64,000 bases of DNA from Pseudomonas costantinii. Lineage in GTDB: Bacteria; Pseudomonadota; Gammaproteobacteria; Pseudomonadales; Pseudomonadaceae. Both the position numbers and the translations under genes were made by a program. Within the stretch, counting starts at the first letter, position 1. Every line of letters begins with the position of its first letter. The notes below the pieces were generated by a model. It saw nothing but the letters and a program-made list of their open reading frames with translations. It did no database searches and had not been told where the DNA came from. Shown piece by piece: positions 36,103 to 45,348 of the stretch. Location of the stretch: assembly GCF_001870435.1 (NCBI RefSeq), contig NZ_MDDR01000020.1:1-64000 (forward strand). The letters are read 5' to 3'.

Positions 36103-37413
36103 ATGCCCATTGCGAATGCAGCGCCCGCGACTACGGTCGCCGACCCCGTCAACACGCTCTACCACAAGATCACCTGGAAGCTGATTCCGTTCCTGTGTTT
36201 CTGCTATCTGGCCGCCTACCTCGACCGCATCAACATCGGCTTCGCCAAGCTGCAGATGCTCGACCAGCTGCACTTCAGCGAAACCGCCTTTGGCCTGGGC
36301 GCCGGCTTGTTTTTTGTCGGCTATATCCTCTTTGAAGTACCCAGCAACCTGGTGCTGGAGCGGGTCGGCGCGAAGATATGGATCGCACGCATCATGATCA
36401 CCTGGGGCCTGCTTTCGGCTTGCACCATGCTGGTCACCTCCACCACGCAGTTCTACATCTTGCGTTTTTTGCTCGGCGCCGCCGAAGCGGGCTTTTTGCC
36501 GGGTGTGCTGTACTACCTGACCACCTGGTTCCCCACCCACCGGCGCGGGCGAATCATCGCGCTGTTCATGATCGGCCTGCCGCTGTCCAGCGTGATCGGC
36601 GGCCCGTTGTCCGGCTGGGTCATGAGCCACTTCGATAACATGGGCGGCCTACGCGGCTGGCAATGGCTGTTCCTGATCGAGGCAGTGCCCAGCGTATTGC
36701 TCGGCGTACTGACCTTCTGGGCACTGCCCAATAGCTTCCAGCAAGCCAAATGGCTGTCGGACGAAGAAAAGTCGTTATTGGAAAGCGAGCTGCGCAAGGA
36801 CGAGGCCGGCGACTCCGGCAGCAAGCACAGCTTTCGCGACGGGTTCTTCAACCTCAAGGTGTGGATGCTCGGTGGTATCGACTTCTCGATCCTGCTCAGC
36901 GCCTACGCCATGGGCTTCTGGATGCCGACGTTCATCCGCAACGCCGGTATCACCGACACCTTCCATATCGGCATGCTCACCGCACTACCCAGCGTTGCCG
37001 CGCTTCTAGGTATGCTGCTGATCGGCGCCAGCTCCGACAAACACCGCGAACGCCGCTGGCACATTATCGTGCCGTTTCTGGTGGGTGCCGCCGCCATGGC
37101 CACCAGCACCTTCTTTACCCATAACGTAGTCGCCACCGTGCTGCTGTTCGCCATCGCTTCGGCCGCGATCATCGGCGCCGTGCCGGTGTTTTTCAGCCTG
37201 CCGGCGACCTTCCTCAAAGGCACCGCAGCGGCCACCGGCTTTGCCCTTGCCTGTTCGCTGGCGAATATCGCAGGCCTGGTCAGTAACTCGTTGATGGGGG
37301 TTGCGATCGACGTCACAGGCAGCAGCGCGGGTGCCTTGTGGTTCTTCGCCGGCTGCCTGATCCTCAGCAGTCTCCTGGTCATCGCCTTGCCGGCGAAACT
37401 GGTGAACCGCTAA
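36103..37413 (+). CDS. nicT: MFS transporter NicT
   Basis: A 436-residue anion:cation symporter-type MFS protein with twelve helices. The helix 1-2 region FCYLAAYLDRINIGFAKLQM and the motif RFLLGAAEAGFLPGVLYYLTTWFP are hallmarks of this subfamily. In P. putida the equivalent gene is proposed to import nicotinate or 6-hydroxynicotinate. CAGGAGACACCC precedes ATG 36103. The next gene follows after 27 bases and should be on the same transcript. Confidence 0.88.
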   Translation: MPIANAAPATTVADPVNTLYHKITWKLIPFLCFCYLAAYLDRINIGFAKLQMLDQLHFSETAFGLGAGLFFVGYILFEVPSNLVLERVGAKIWIARIMITWGLLSACTMLVTSTTQFYILRFLLGAAEAGFLPGVLYYLTTWFPTHRRGRIIALFMIGLPLSSVIGGPLSGWVMSHFDNMGGLRGWQWLFLIEAVPSVLLGVLTFWALPNSFQQAKWLSDEEKSLLESELRKDEAGDSGSKHSFRDGFFNLKVWMLGGIDFSILLSAYAMGFWMPTFIRNAGITDTFHIGMLTALPSVAALLGMLLIGASSDKHRERRWHIIVPFLVGAAAMATSTFFTHNVVATVLLFAIASAAIIGAVPVFFSLPATFLKGTAAATGFALACSLANIAGLVSNSLMGVAIDVTGSSAGALWFFAGCLILSSLLVIALPAKLVNR

Positions 37414-37440
37414 CAACACTCATTTTACGGATGAATCACC

Positions 37441-38517
37441 ATGCAAGACTTCCTCAAGCGCTGTGCCCTGCTTGTCGCCGTCGGCCTGTGTGCCGGCACC
37501 GCGCAGGCCGCTGAAAAAATCATCTTCGACACCGATTTCAATGTGCTCAACGATGACGGCCAGGCCTTTATCATGCTCGCCCAGTTGCATGCGCAAAAAC
37601 GTATCGACCTGCTCGGCATGACCCTGGTCAGCGGCAACGCCTGGGTCGATCAGGAGCAGGTCGACGCCCTCAAGGCCGTGGAACGCATGGGCGTGGAAAA
37701 ACAGGTGGGCGTCTACTCCGGCGCCGCCTACCCGCTGCTGCATGACTACGCCACCTACGAGGCAGAAAAAGCCCTGTTCGGTTCAGGCTGGCCGGGCGCA
37801 TTCAAGAGCCCGCGCCCTACCTCAGCGTCGCAATTGGTCCCGCCACCGGATGGCCTCGCGACCCATACCCAACTGCGCAGCGAAACCGCCGCGCAGTTCA
37901 TCGTGCAAAGCGTGCGCGCCAACCCGCACCAAGTGACCATCCTCGCCGTCGGCCCGCTCACCAACATAGCCCTGGCGATTCGCTCGGCGCCGGACATCGT
38001 GCCGCTGATCAAGCGCATCGTGTACATGGGTGGCGCTCTGGAGATTCCGGGCAACACCACGCCGGCGGCGGAATTCAACTGGTGGTTCGACCCGGAGGCG
38101 GCCAAGATCGTGTTGCGCTCGCCGATCGAACACGTGATTTTCCCGAATGATGTCTGCGAGAAAGTCACCTTCGATAAGTCGGTGTACCAGCGTGTGATTG
38201 CGCAAAAAGGCGCGATTGCCGACCTGTACAAACATGAGTTCGGGCCACTGTTCGACAAAGACCCCAGCTATCACAGTTTTACGTGGGACAGCTTGCCGGC
38301 GCTGTTTCTGGTCAGCCCGGACATCGTCACGCAATCCCGTGATTTGTGGGTCGATGTAGATGCCACGTTTGGCGCGGATTACGGCCGAGCGCTGGGCTAC
38401 AAGAAAGGAGCGCCCGTGGGCACGCAGAAGGCCAAAGTGGTCTTCGGCGTGGACCAGAAGAAATTCTGGGACGGGTACGTCAACCTCGTGACGCTGCCAA
38501 CCCCGGTCAAACACTGA
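37441..38517 (+). CDS. Predicted periplasmic nucleoside hydrolase at the end of the nic operon
   Basis: A 358-residue inosine/uridine-preferring nucleoside hydrolase with a signal peptide (residues 1-23, ending GTAQA). The calcium-binding DxD-DD cluster appears as IIFDTDFNVLNDDGQAF, with two extra residues compared with the usual DTDxxxDD spacing. Other family features are NIALAIRSAPD, IVYMGGALEIPGN, EFNWWFDPEAAKIVL and the C-terminal VDVDATFG. It lies 27 bases after nicT, where P. putida has a porin gene. Inference: it may release nicotinate or nicotinamide from ribosides outside the cytoplasm to feed the pathway. A general purine-salvage role is the alternative. Confidence 0.82.
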   Translation: MQDFLKRCALLVAVGLCAGTAQAAEKIIFDTDFNVLNDDGQAFIMLAQLHAQKRIDLLGMTLVSGNAWVDQEQVDALKAVERMGVEKQVGVYSGAAYPLLHDYATYEAEKALFGSGWPGAFKSPRPTSASQLVPPPDGLATHTQLRSETAAQFIVQSVRANPHQVTILAVGPLTNIALAIRSAPDIVPLIKRIVYMGGALEIPGNTTPAAEFNWWFDPEAAKIVLRSPIEHVIFPNDVCEKVTFDKSVYQRVIAQKGAIADLYKHEFGPLFDKDPSYHSFTWDSLPALFLVSPDIVTQSRDLWVDVDATFGADYGRALGYKKGAPVGTQKAKVVFGVDQKKFWDGYVNLVTLPTPVKH

Positions 38518-38523
38518 CCGGTT

Positions 38524-38552
38524 GATCGCTCCCACAGGACGTGGGAGCGATC
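38524..38552. terminator. Bidirectional hairpin between nucleoside hydrolase and rhodanese-PLP genes
   Basis: A perfect 12-bp stem GATCGCTCCCAC/GTGGGAGCGATC with a 5-base loop, filling the 40-bp gap between two convergent stop codons. It resembles a REP core and probably ends both operons. Confidence 0.75.
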
Positions 38553-38557
38553 CTCAC

Positions 38558-41257
38558 TCAGTCCGCCAAGGCAAACCCGCGCTGTAGATCTTCAATCAAC
38601 GCCGCCACATCCTCCAGGCCAATATGCAGGCGCACCACCGGGTTCAGCGAGCGATCCGCTACGCTGTCACGGTCCCGAGTGTCAGCAACGGTGACCTGGC
38701 TTTCAAAGCCGCCCCACGAAGCACCCAATCCAAACAACTGCAAACCATCGATAAAGCGCTCGATATAAGCGGGGTCAAGGCTGCTCAATTCAAACGACAA
38801 CAACCCATTACTGCCAGTGAAGTCGCGACGCCACAACGCATGCCCCGGATGCTCGGGCAACACCGGATGGAACACGCGCTTAACCTGCGGCTGCGCCTGC
38901 AACCACTGGGCGATTTCGACCGCCTGACGCTCATGCACATCCAACCTCGAGGCCAGGGTGCGCGCACCGCGCAGGATCAGGTACGCATCGTCGGCGCTCA
39001 CCGCATTGCCAAAGGTGTCGCTCATCTTGCCCAGCGCAGGCCATGCGGCTTCGGTGGTGCACACGCTGCCCATCATCACGTCACTATGGCCGCCGAGGTA
39101 TTTGGTCAGCGCCATGATCGAAATATCCGCGCCCAGTGCCAGCGGCCGGTACAAGTAGCCCGAACCCCAGGTGTTGTCGACGGCCAGCAGGATGCCGCGC
39201 GGTTTGCACAAGGCGGCAATGGCGGGCAGGTCGCACAACTCGTAGAGCAACGAGCCTGGTACTTCGGTGTAGACCAATTGGGTGTTGGCTTGCAGTTGCG
39301 CTTCCAGCCCCTTTCCGTCCGGGGCGAAGTAGCTGACTTCAATCCCAAACGGCTGGAGAAATTCGCGGGCCAGCTTGCGCACCGGGGAATACACCGCGTC
39401 GGTGATCAGCACATGATCGCCCGGGCGCAGGTAGGCCAGGAACACTTGTGCCGCAGCCGCAAGACCAGTGCCGTAGAGACGGGTGCGATAGCCACCCTCA
39501 AGCTCGGTAATCAGATCTTCAAGGGCATAGGCCGTCGGATTACCGCGTGCGCCGTAGGTCAACACGCGTTCGCTGTCCCGGCGTGCACGTGCGTCGCGCA
39601 TCTGTGCCAGGTTGTCGAACAGTACGGTGCTGATGCGCGTGATCGGCACATTGACTGCGCGACCGCCACTGCCTTTTTCGGTACGTGCGGCGTGGATCAG
39701 CCGGGTGCGCACACGCGACGGTGGGGCCAACGGTTTGAGGCTGGCAATTTCTTCTTCGCTCATCTGCGCCAACAAACCGATTTCCCAGGCCAAATACTGG
39801 CGGGCGGCGTCCTTGTTGCCACTGTGGCGATCGTGGGTGAAGAACAGGAAGTCGATGCACTGCGCGTCAGGTGGCGTTTGCGGGTCTTCGCTCACCGCCA
39901 GGCCGGCAGCGGCCCAGGCGGAAAAACCACCGTCGAGCAATCTTGCGGGTAAGCCCTGGGCAGCAAAGGCTGCCAAGGCTGGCTCATCCGCCACCAGCAC
40001 CAGCGGGCGGTGATCCGTTTTCAGCAAGGAACGAATCGACCACTGCGAGCCGGCAATAGCGCCTTTGCGATACACCATGCTCGGGCGCAGGTCGATCAAG
40101 TTAACGTCATTCAATTCCAGCGCCAGTGCCTGGGCGCTGATCAACGGCAGCGGTTCATACGCCACCGGCTGCAACACCGGCAAGGCCAGGCCGCTGGCGA
40201 TACCGCCGTTCAACACATAGGCCTCGTGCCCCAATTGGCGCAGCCAACTGGCGATAATCGGCGCACGCACGCCATCGCTGTCCACCAGTACAACCCGCGC
40301 CTGGCGCACGCCGATATACAGGTCGGTGGACTGAATCAGCTGCCCGCCCGGTGTATGTTGCGAACCCGGCAAGCTGCCAACGGCGAACTCTTCAGCGGTG
40401 CGCACATCGCACAAAAACAGGCTGCGCTGCGTATCACCGGCCCACTCGCGAACCTGCTCCGCCGACACATTCACTACCCCTGCCCGCCCGGCCAATTGTT
40501 GCGCGGCCTGGCGCTGCTGAGCCAGGTCGGTGCTGACCTGCTCGGCATAACGTCGGGTGCTGCCATGCTCCAGTTTGAAATCTTCCAGGTACCAACCCTG
40601 TGTGCCGTTTTCCAAGGCATAGATCGGGTTCTTCAGCCCCAGGTTGATCAATGTCTGCGCGCCGATAATGCTTCGGGTTCGCCCAGCGCAGTTGACGACG
40701 ATCGGTGTGCTGTCATCCGGCACCAGATCATGCACGCGGTAGCCCAGCTCACCATTCGGACAACAGATCGAGCCGGGGATGGTCATCTTGCGGTATTCGT
40801 CGAACGGCCGACCGTCGAGCACCACCAATGGCTCACCGCTTGCCTGCCAATCGGCCAATTGCCTAGCGGTGACGTGAGGCGTGTGGCTGGCCTCTTCCAC
40901 CCTTTCCCCAAAGGCTTTCGAGGGCACATGCACACCGGCAAACAGCTGCAAACCAGCGGCTTGCCAACCATCCGCCCCCCCTTCCAGCACATGCACATGG
41001 CTGTAGCCCAGGGCCTGCAAACGCTCTGCGGTACGCGCCGCCACCTCACCACCGCTCTGGTCATAGATCACCAGGCGCACTTGCGGGTTGGGCGCCAGGC
41101 GTCGCACTTCCAACTCCAGGCGGCTATAGGGCAGGTTCACCCCATGAAACAGGTGGGCTTCGCCGTATTGCCCGTGTTCGCGCACATCGAATACGGCGAT
41201 TTCCTGCCCGTCGAACAGCCATTGCTGCAGTTGACTTGGGGTGATGGTCTGGCTCAT
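38558..41257 (-). CDS. Fusion of four rhodanese modules and a cystathionine-lyase-type PLP enzyme
   Basis: An 899-residue cytoplasmic protein. Residues 1-105, 128-230, 262-352 and 372-452 are four rhodanese folds. Only the second keeps an active cysteine (Cys190 in NCAGRTRS); the matching loops elsewhere read YDQSGG, VDSDGV and VADEPA. A linker (about 465-510, FLFFTHDRHSGNKDAARQYL) follows. Residues 515-899 are a Cys/Met-metabolism PLP enzyme with YGARGNPT, AVDNTWGSGYLY (Asp694) and Lys719 in ALTKYLGGHSD. Inference: the PLP half releases a thiol or persulfide and the rhodanese half accepts its sulfur. Last gene of a nine-gene operon, 69 bases after the thiol dioxygenase gene. I know of neither an exact substrate nor a gene name. 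Confidence 0.88.
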   Translation of the reverse strand: MSQTITPSQLQQWLFDGQEIAVFDVREHGQYGEAHLFHGVNLPYSRLELEVRRLAPNPQVRLVIYDQSGGEVAARTAERLQALGYSHVHVLEGGADGWQAAGLQLFAGVHVPSKAFGERVEEASHTPHVTARQLADWQASGEPLVVLDGRPFDEYRKMTIPGSICCPNGELGYRVHDLVPDDSTPIVVNCAGRTRSIIGAQTLINLGLKNPIYALENGTQGWYLEDFKLEHGSTRRYAEQVSTDLAQQRQAAQQLAGRAGVVNVSAEQVREWAGDTQRSLFLCDVRTAEEFAVGSLPGSQHTPGGQLIQSTDLYIGVRQARVVLVDSDGVRAPIIASWLRQLGHEAYVLNGGIASGLALPVLQPVAYEPLPLISAQALALELNDVNLIDLRPSMVYRKGAIAGSQWSIRSLLKTDHRPLVLVADEPALAAFAAQGLPARLLDGGFSAWAAAGLAVSEDPQTPPDAQCIDFLFFTHDRHSGNKDAARQYLAWEIGLLAQMSEEEIASLKPLAPPSRVRTRLIHAARTEKGSGGRAVNVPITRISTVLFDNLAQMRDARARRDSERVLTYGARGNPTAYALEDLITELEGGYRTRLYGTGLAAAAQVFLAYLRPGDHVLITDAVYSPVRKLAREFLQPFGIEVSYFAPDGKGLEAQLQANTQLVYTEVPGSLLYELCDLPAIAALCKPRGILLAVDNTWGSGYLYRPLALGADISIMALTKYLGGHSDVMMGSVCTTEAAWPALGKMSDTFGNAVSADDAYLILRGARTLASRLDVHERQAVEIAQWLQAQPQVKRVFHPVLPEHPGHALWRRDFTGSNGLLSFELSSLDPAYIERFIDGLQLFGLGASWGGFESQVTVADTRDRDSVADRSLNPVVRLHIGLEDVAALIEDLQRGFALAD

Positions 41258-41326
41258 GGAAGTCCCAACAAATTAAGAAAAAGAGCTACTGCAACGCCAA
41301 CAAACGCTCGCCCGGTACCACTTGTG

Positions 41327-41923
41327 TCAGGCGTAGGCCTTGATCGACGGGGCCATCTGCGAGGCGTTGTAGTTGAGGATGCGGCCATCAGCTTCCACGC
41401 CGTAACGGCCATTCAGCGATTCCAGCGGCAAACCGTAGAGATGGAAGTGCAAGGTAGCCTGCTCACCGTCGACACGAATCCCATGCAGGTCTTCACCGAG
41501 GAACGAAATCGACGTGCCCGGCTGCACAATTACTTCCTTCTCCAGGCTCAGGGTGGTGAACCCCGGCTCGCGGCCTTCGTCGTTGCGGGCATAGACGTAA
41601 TTGATCTCCTGGCCCTCCACGGCGCTGATAATCGCCCAGGTCTCATGGTTGTGTGGGATCGTGCTTTTGCCCGGCAGCAAGGAGTTGAGGTACAGGGTCG
41701 GGGTGTCGCCATCGTCGTTCAGACGATAACGAAACGCGGTGCTGCCCTGCCCCGGCACCGGCGCGGGGAATTCGTCGAAGTTGAACAGGTCGCGACGCTC
41801 AGCCAGGGACTCCAGCAGGCTGACGATTTCCACCAGGGCCGCGCGGTCTACGCCACGCTGATTGATGACACGGATCTGCTGCAAAAACGCTTCGATAACG
41901 GCGGCACGGTTTACGGTACTCAT
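41327..41923 (-). CDS. Thiol dioxygenase of the cysteine dioxygenase family
   Basis: A 198-residue cupin iron enzyme. The three-histidine site is His91 and His93 in TIPHNHETW and His147 in EDLHGIRV; the catalytic His-Tyr pair is in LHFHLYG. The family oxidises thiols such as cysteine, 3-mercaptopropionate or mercaptosuccinate to sulfinates with O2. ATG 41923 follows 16 bases after the ABC ATPase gene. Its place before a C-S lyase/rhodanese fusion suggests that it oxidises the thiol or persulfide that enzyme handles. The substrate cannot be fixed from sequence. Confidence 0.83.
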   Translation of the reverse strand: MSTVNRAAVIEAFLQQIRVINQRGVDRAALVEIVSLLESLAERRDLFNFDEFPAPVPGQGSTAFRYRLNDDGDTPTLYLNSLLPGKSTIPHNHETWAIISAVEGQEINYVYARNDEGREPGFTTLSLEKEVIVQPGTSISFLGEDLHGIRVDGEQATLHFHLYGLPLESLNGRYGVEADGRILNYNASQMAPSIKAYA

Positions 41924-41939
41924 GGCGGTTTTCCTCTTA

Positions 41940-42764
41940 TCAGACAGACAGGCTGTAACGAGCCAAATTAGTCAACAGGTACGGATCGTGAGCGATAGGG
42001 CCACGGCGCCCCGAATCACCCAGTGCATGGCGCAGGAACGTCTGGGTGCGTTCGCTGCTGGGGTTCTGGAAGATTTGTTCGGCGCTGCCATGCTCGACAA
42101 TCACGCCGTTTTCGGTGAAATACACGATGTCGCTGATCTCTTCGGCGAAGCGCATTTCATGGGTGACCAGCACGCAGGTCATGCCCTCTTCGGTCAGCTC
42201 GCGGATCACGGTCAACACTTCGCCGACGGTTTCGGGGTCGAGGGCCGAGGTCACTTCATCGAACAGGATCAGCTCCGGGCGCATCGCCAGGGCACGGGCA
42301 ATCGCCACACGCTGCTGCTGGCCGCCGGACAGTTGGCCCGGATACGCATCGGCTTTGTGCTCCATGCGCACCTTGGCCAACAGCGCGCGTGCGTCCTTTT
42401 CAGCATCGGCACGCTTGCGTCCCAGCACTTTGCGCGGGGCGATTACCAGGTTTTCCAGCACCGACAAATGCGGGAACAGGTTGTATTGCTGGAACACAAA
42501 CCCCACACGCTTGCGCAGCTCGATACGCTGGGCTTCCTGGGCCAGGGTCTCGACCTGGGTTTGGCCTACACGAATGCTGCCGCGCTGCGGCTGCAACAGC
42601 CCGGTAATACAACGCAGAATCGTGGATTTACCCGAGCCCGACGGGCCGATGATCGACACTGCCTGGCCGCGCAGCACGTCCAGATCGATGCCCTTGAGCA
42701 CCGGATTGGCGCCAAACGACAGGTGTACATCCCGCAGGCTCACCAGGGGTTCAATAGAAGGCAT
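41940..42764 (-). CDS. Polar amino acid ABC transporter, ATP-binding subunit
   Basis: A 274-residue ATPase. Walker A GPSGSGKST (about 38-46), Q-loop VFQQYNLFPHLSVLEN, signature LSGGQQQRVAIARAL, Walker B LILFDEVTSALDPE and switch VTHEM are all present. The sequence is of the GlnQ/HisP type that energises uptake of polar amino acids. It overlaps the upstream permease gene by 14 bases. It serves the two permeases and the two binding proteins of this operon. Confidence 0.92.
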   Translation of the reverse strand: MPSIEPLVSLRDVHLSFGANPVLKGIDLDVLRGQAVSIIGPSGSGKSTILRCITGLLQPQRGSIRVGQTQVETLAQEAQRIELRKRVGFVFQQYNLFPHLSVLENLVIAPRKVLGRKRADAEKDARALLAKVRMEHKADAYPGQLSGGQQQRVAIARALAMRPELILFDEVTSALDPETVGEVLTVIRELTEEGMTCVLVTHEMRFAEEISDIVYFTENGVIVEHGSAEQIFQNPSSERTQTFLRHALGDSGRRGPIAHDPYLLTNLARYSLSV

Positions 42765-43434
42765 AACGGCGCTCCAGGTGTTGGGTCAGGCGGGAAATCG
42801 GGTAGCAGTAGGCGAAGAACAGCACCAGCAGGCTCAGGTAGATCACCACGGTAAAACCGGTCATGTTTACGGTGTTGCTGGCGATCTGCGCGGTGTCGAT
42901 CACGTCATGCACGCCCACCAGCGAGGCCAGCGCGGTGCCCATGGTGACCACCGCGTAGAGGTTCATCCACGGCGGCAACATGCGCTTGAAGCACTGCGGC
43001 AGGATGATCGAACGGAACAACTGACCCCGAGTGAATGCCAACGAACGCGCAGCTTCCCACTGGGTGCTGGGGATCGAGCCGATGGCACCACGAAAGATCT
43101 CCGCCACGTTGGCGCTCGCCGGCAAGGCCAAGCCGATGGTGACCTTGACCCAATCGGGGAACGACACGTAGCTGCTGCCGATGTGAATCTCGAACGGGAA
43201 CACGTAGGTCGTGAAATAGATCAGCACCAACCACGGCGCATTGCGAAACACCTGCACCCACACCCGCGCAATCACCCCCACCGGCGACAATGCCAGTGCG
43301 CCAATCAACAGGCCCAGCACTGAGCCAATCGCAATCGCCACCAGGCTGATCAGGATGTTCTGGCCAAAACCGGCCACCAGTGCCGGCGACCATTGCAACA
43401 ACGCCGACAGCACCGGGAATGAATCAATGGCCAT
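42751..43434 (-). CDS. Polar amino acid ABC transporter, permease 1
   Basis: A 227-residue HisM/GlnP-type permease with about five membrane helices. The ATPase-contact motif AEIFRGAIGSIPSTQWEAARSLAFT is at about 110-135. ATG 43434 lies inside the end of the preceding permease gene (11-base overlap). Together with the next permease it would form a heterodimeric channel for a small polar substrate. Confidence 0.9.
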   Translation of the reverse strand: MAIDSFPVLSALLQWSPALVAGFGQNILISLVAIAIGSVLGLLIGALALSPVGVIARVWVQVFRNAPWLVLIYFTTYVFPFEIHIGSSYVSFPDWVKVTIGLALPASANVAEIFRGAIGSIPSTQWEAARSLAFTRGQLFRSIILPQCFKRMLPPWMNLYAVVTMGTALASLVGVHDVIDTAQIASNTVNMTGFTVVIYLSLLVLFFAYCYPISRLTQHLERRYAFY

Positions 43435-44149
43435 AGCCGGGCATCCTCAGGCGCGCTTCCAACCAGCGCCCCACGCAATTGACGGTAAAACTCAGCAGGC
43501 CGAAAAAACTCAGGATCAGGATCATCAGCTCCAGCACGTTGTCGCTCTGGGTCCAGATCATGATCGCCGCGTAGGTGATGTCCCCCACAGCAATCGCGGA
43601 GGCCACGGCGGTCATCTTTACCAGGTCGATCAGGTTGTTGATCAGCGACGGCAAGGCAAAGCGCAACGCCAATGGCAACTGCACATTCCACAATAATTGG
43701 CGGCTGCTGAACGCCAGGGAGCTGGCGGCTTCCAGGGTGACGGCGGGCACCGCTTCGATGCCGGCGCGCAAGGCTTCGGCATGGAACGCCCCCTTGTGCA
43801 GGGAGATCACGATCACCACCCAGGCGAACGGCGTCAGCGGGTTGGCCGCGCCCACAGCCTGGGTCAGCAGCATGTTCAGCACCAGGAACGCGCAATACAG
43901 TTGCACCAGCGTCGGGGTGTTGCGGGTGACTTCGACAAACACCCGCGCCGGTTTGGCCAGCCAGGGGTTGCCCGAGGTCAGCATCGCGGCCAGGCTGATA
44001 CCTGCCAGCAGGCTACCGATGATGGTGAACAGGCACAGCAGGCCGGTGGTCAACGCGCCCTGGACCAGCGTGCCGCGCTGGTAGGCATCCAGCAGGAAGT
44101 TGTAATTCAGACCGATACCGGCGGCCCAGTGGACGAACAGCTCCATCAT
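43424..44149 (-). CDS. Polar amino acid ABC transporter, permease 2
   Basis: A 241-residue permease of the same family, with the contact motif AEALRAGIEAVPAVTLEAASSLAFS in the middle and FVEVTRNTPTLVQLYCAF typical of amino-acid permeases. The start ATG 44149 overlaps the aminotransferase TGA as ATGA; a GTG at 44164 is an unneeded extension. About five helices. Confidence 0.88.
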   Translation of the reverse strand: MMELFVHWAAGIGLNYNFLLDAYQRGTLVQGALTTGLLCLFTIIGSLLAGISLAAMLTSGNPWLAKPARVFVEVTRNTPTLVQLYCAFLVLNMLLTQAVGAANPLTPFAWVVIVISLHKGAFHAEALRAGIEAVPAVTLEAASSLAFSSRQLLWNVQLPLALRFALPSLINNLIDLVKMTAVASAIAVGDITYAAIMIWTQSDNVLELMILILSFFGLLSFTVNCVGRWLEARLRMPGYGH

Positions 44150-45348
44150 TTCAATGTTCCACACGCTATCGCGATACGTCGCCCAGCCTCAGCCACGCTG
44201 TCGGTCGCGGTGGCGATGGACAGCCGGAACCACGGCGACAGGCCATAGGCACTGCCCGCCACACCAGCCACGCCCTCTTCCAGCAACCAGGCGACCACAT
44301 CCCCGTCGTTGTCGATACGCTGGCCGTCCGGGCGATAACGTCCCAGCAGCCCGGCACAGCGTACGAAGACGAAGAAGCCGCCTTGGGGCACGAGCACTTC
44401 CAGGCCCTCGACAGTGTTGAGCGCCTCGACCAACACATCCCGGCGCAGTTGATAGGCCGCGACCTGCTCCGCGAGGAAACACAGCCCGCCGTTATAAGCC
44501 GCCAACGCAGCAGCCTGGCCCACCGATGAAGCACCGGAGGTGGATTGCGATTGCACCACGGCCATCGCGTCGGCCAGAGCTTTCGGCCCCGCGCCGAAGC
44601 CGATGCGCCAACCGGTCATGGCGTAAGTCTTGGACACGCCGCCGACCAGCAGGCAGCGGTCCTCCAGGTCCGGTGCGACATTCAACAGGCTTTGGGCCGG
44701 ATGACCGTCGAAGCGGATGTGTTCGTACAGCTCATCCAGCAGGATCAGCACGTGGGGATGGCGGCGCAGCACCTCGGCCAACTCGCGCAACTCGGCTTCG
44801 CTGTACACCGCGCCGCTCGGGTTGCCCGGGCCATTGAGGATCAGCCAGCGGGTGCGCTCGGTGATGTGTTGCGCCAACTGCCTCGGCAGCAGTTTGCAGC
44901 CCTGCTCCAGCCCGCATTCGATAAAGACCGGTTCGCCGCCGTTGAAGCGCACGCTGTCGGGGAATGACGGCCAGTACGGCGTCGGCACCAGCACTTCATC
45001 AGCGTCATCCAGGGTGGCAGCGAAGGCATTGAAGATGATCTGTTTGGCACCGTTGGCGATCACGATGGATGACAGCGGATAGTCCAGGTGATTTTCTTCG
45101 GCCAGCTTGCGCTGTACCGCCACCCGCAGTGCCTTCACGCCTGGCGTCGGGGTGTATTTGGTCGCACCGGCAGCGATAGCGGCATAGGCCGCCTGCTTGA
45201 TGTGTTCCGGCGTATCGAAATCCGGCTCGCCGGTGGTGAGGTCGAGGATATCGCGACCGGCTTCGCGCAATTGCGTTGCGCGGGACTTGGCCGCGGCATT
45301 GGCCGACAGCGACACCCGCTGCACGCGTTGGGACAGGCGTACGGTCAT
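44146..45348 (-). CDS. Class I/II PLP aminotransferase
   Basis: A 400-residue fold-type I aminotransferase of the AspC/broad-specificity group. PLP lysine lies in LLVGGVSKTYAMTGWRIGFG; other contacts are NGAKQIIFNAF, LNGPGNPSGAVYSEAEL and FRLSIATATD. ATG 45348 overlaps the stop of the dehydrogenase (ATGA). Co-occurrence with a 2-hydroxyacid dehydrogenase suggests that the pair interconverts hydroxy-, keto- and amino-acid forms of the imported compound. Specific amino acid unknown. Confidence 0.88.
   Translation of the reverse strand: MTVRLSQRVQRVSLSANAAAKSRATQLREAGRDILDLTTGEPDFDTPEHIKQAAYAAIAAGATKYTPTPGVKALRVAVQRKLAEENHLDYPLSSIVIANGAKQIIFNAFAATLDDADEVLVPTPYWPSFPDSVRFNGGEPVFIECGLEQGCKLLPRQLAQHITERTRWLILNGPGNPSGAVYSEAELRELAEVLRRHPHVLILLDELYEHIRFDGHPAQSLLNVAPDLEDRCLLVGGVSKTYAMTGWRIGFGAGPKALADAMAVVQSQSTSGASSVGQAAALAAYNGGLCFLAEQVAAYQLRRDVLVEALNTVEGLEVLVPQGGFFVFVRCAGLLGRYRPDGQRIDNDGDVVAWLLEEGVAGVAGSAYGLSPWFRLSIATATDSVAEAGRRIAIACGTLK

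Noticed and set aside
40010..41971. 653-codon frame antisense to the rhodanese-PLP and dioxygenase genes
   Set aside because: It spans two clearly real minus-strand genes and their gap and shows no domain motifs; codon-bias shadow.
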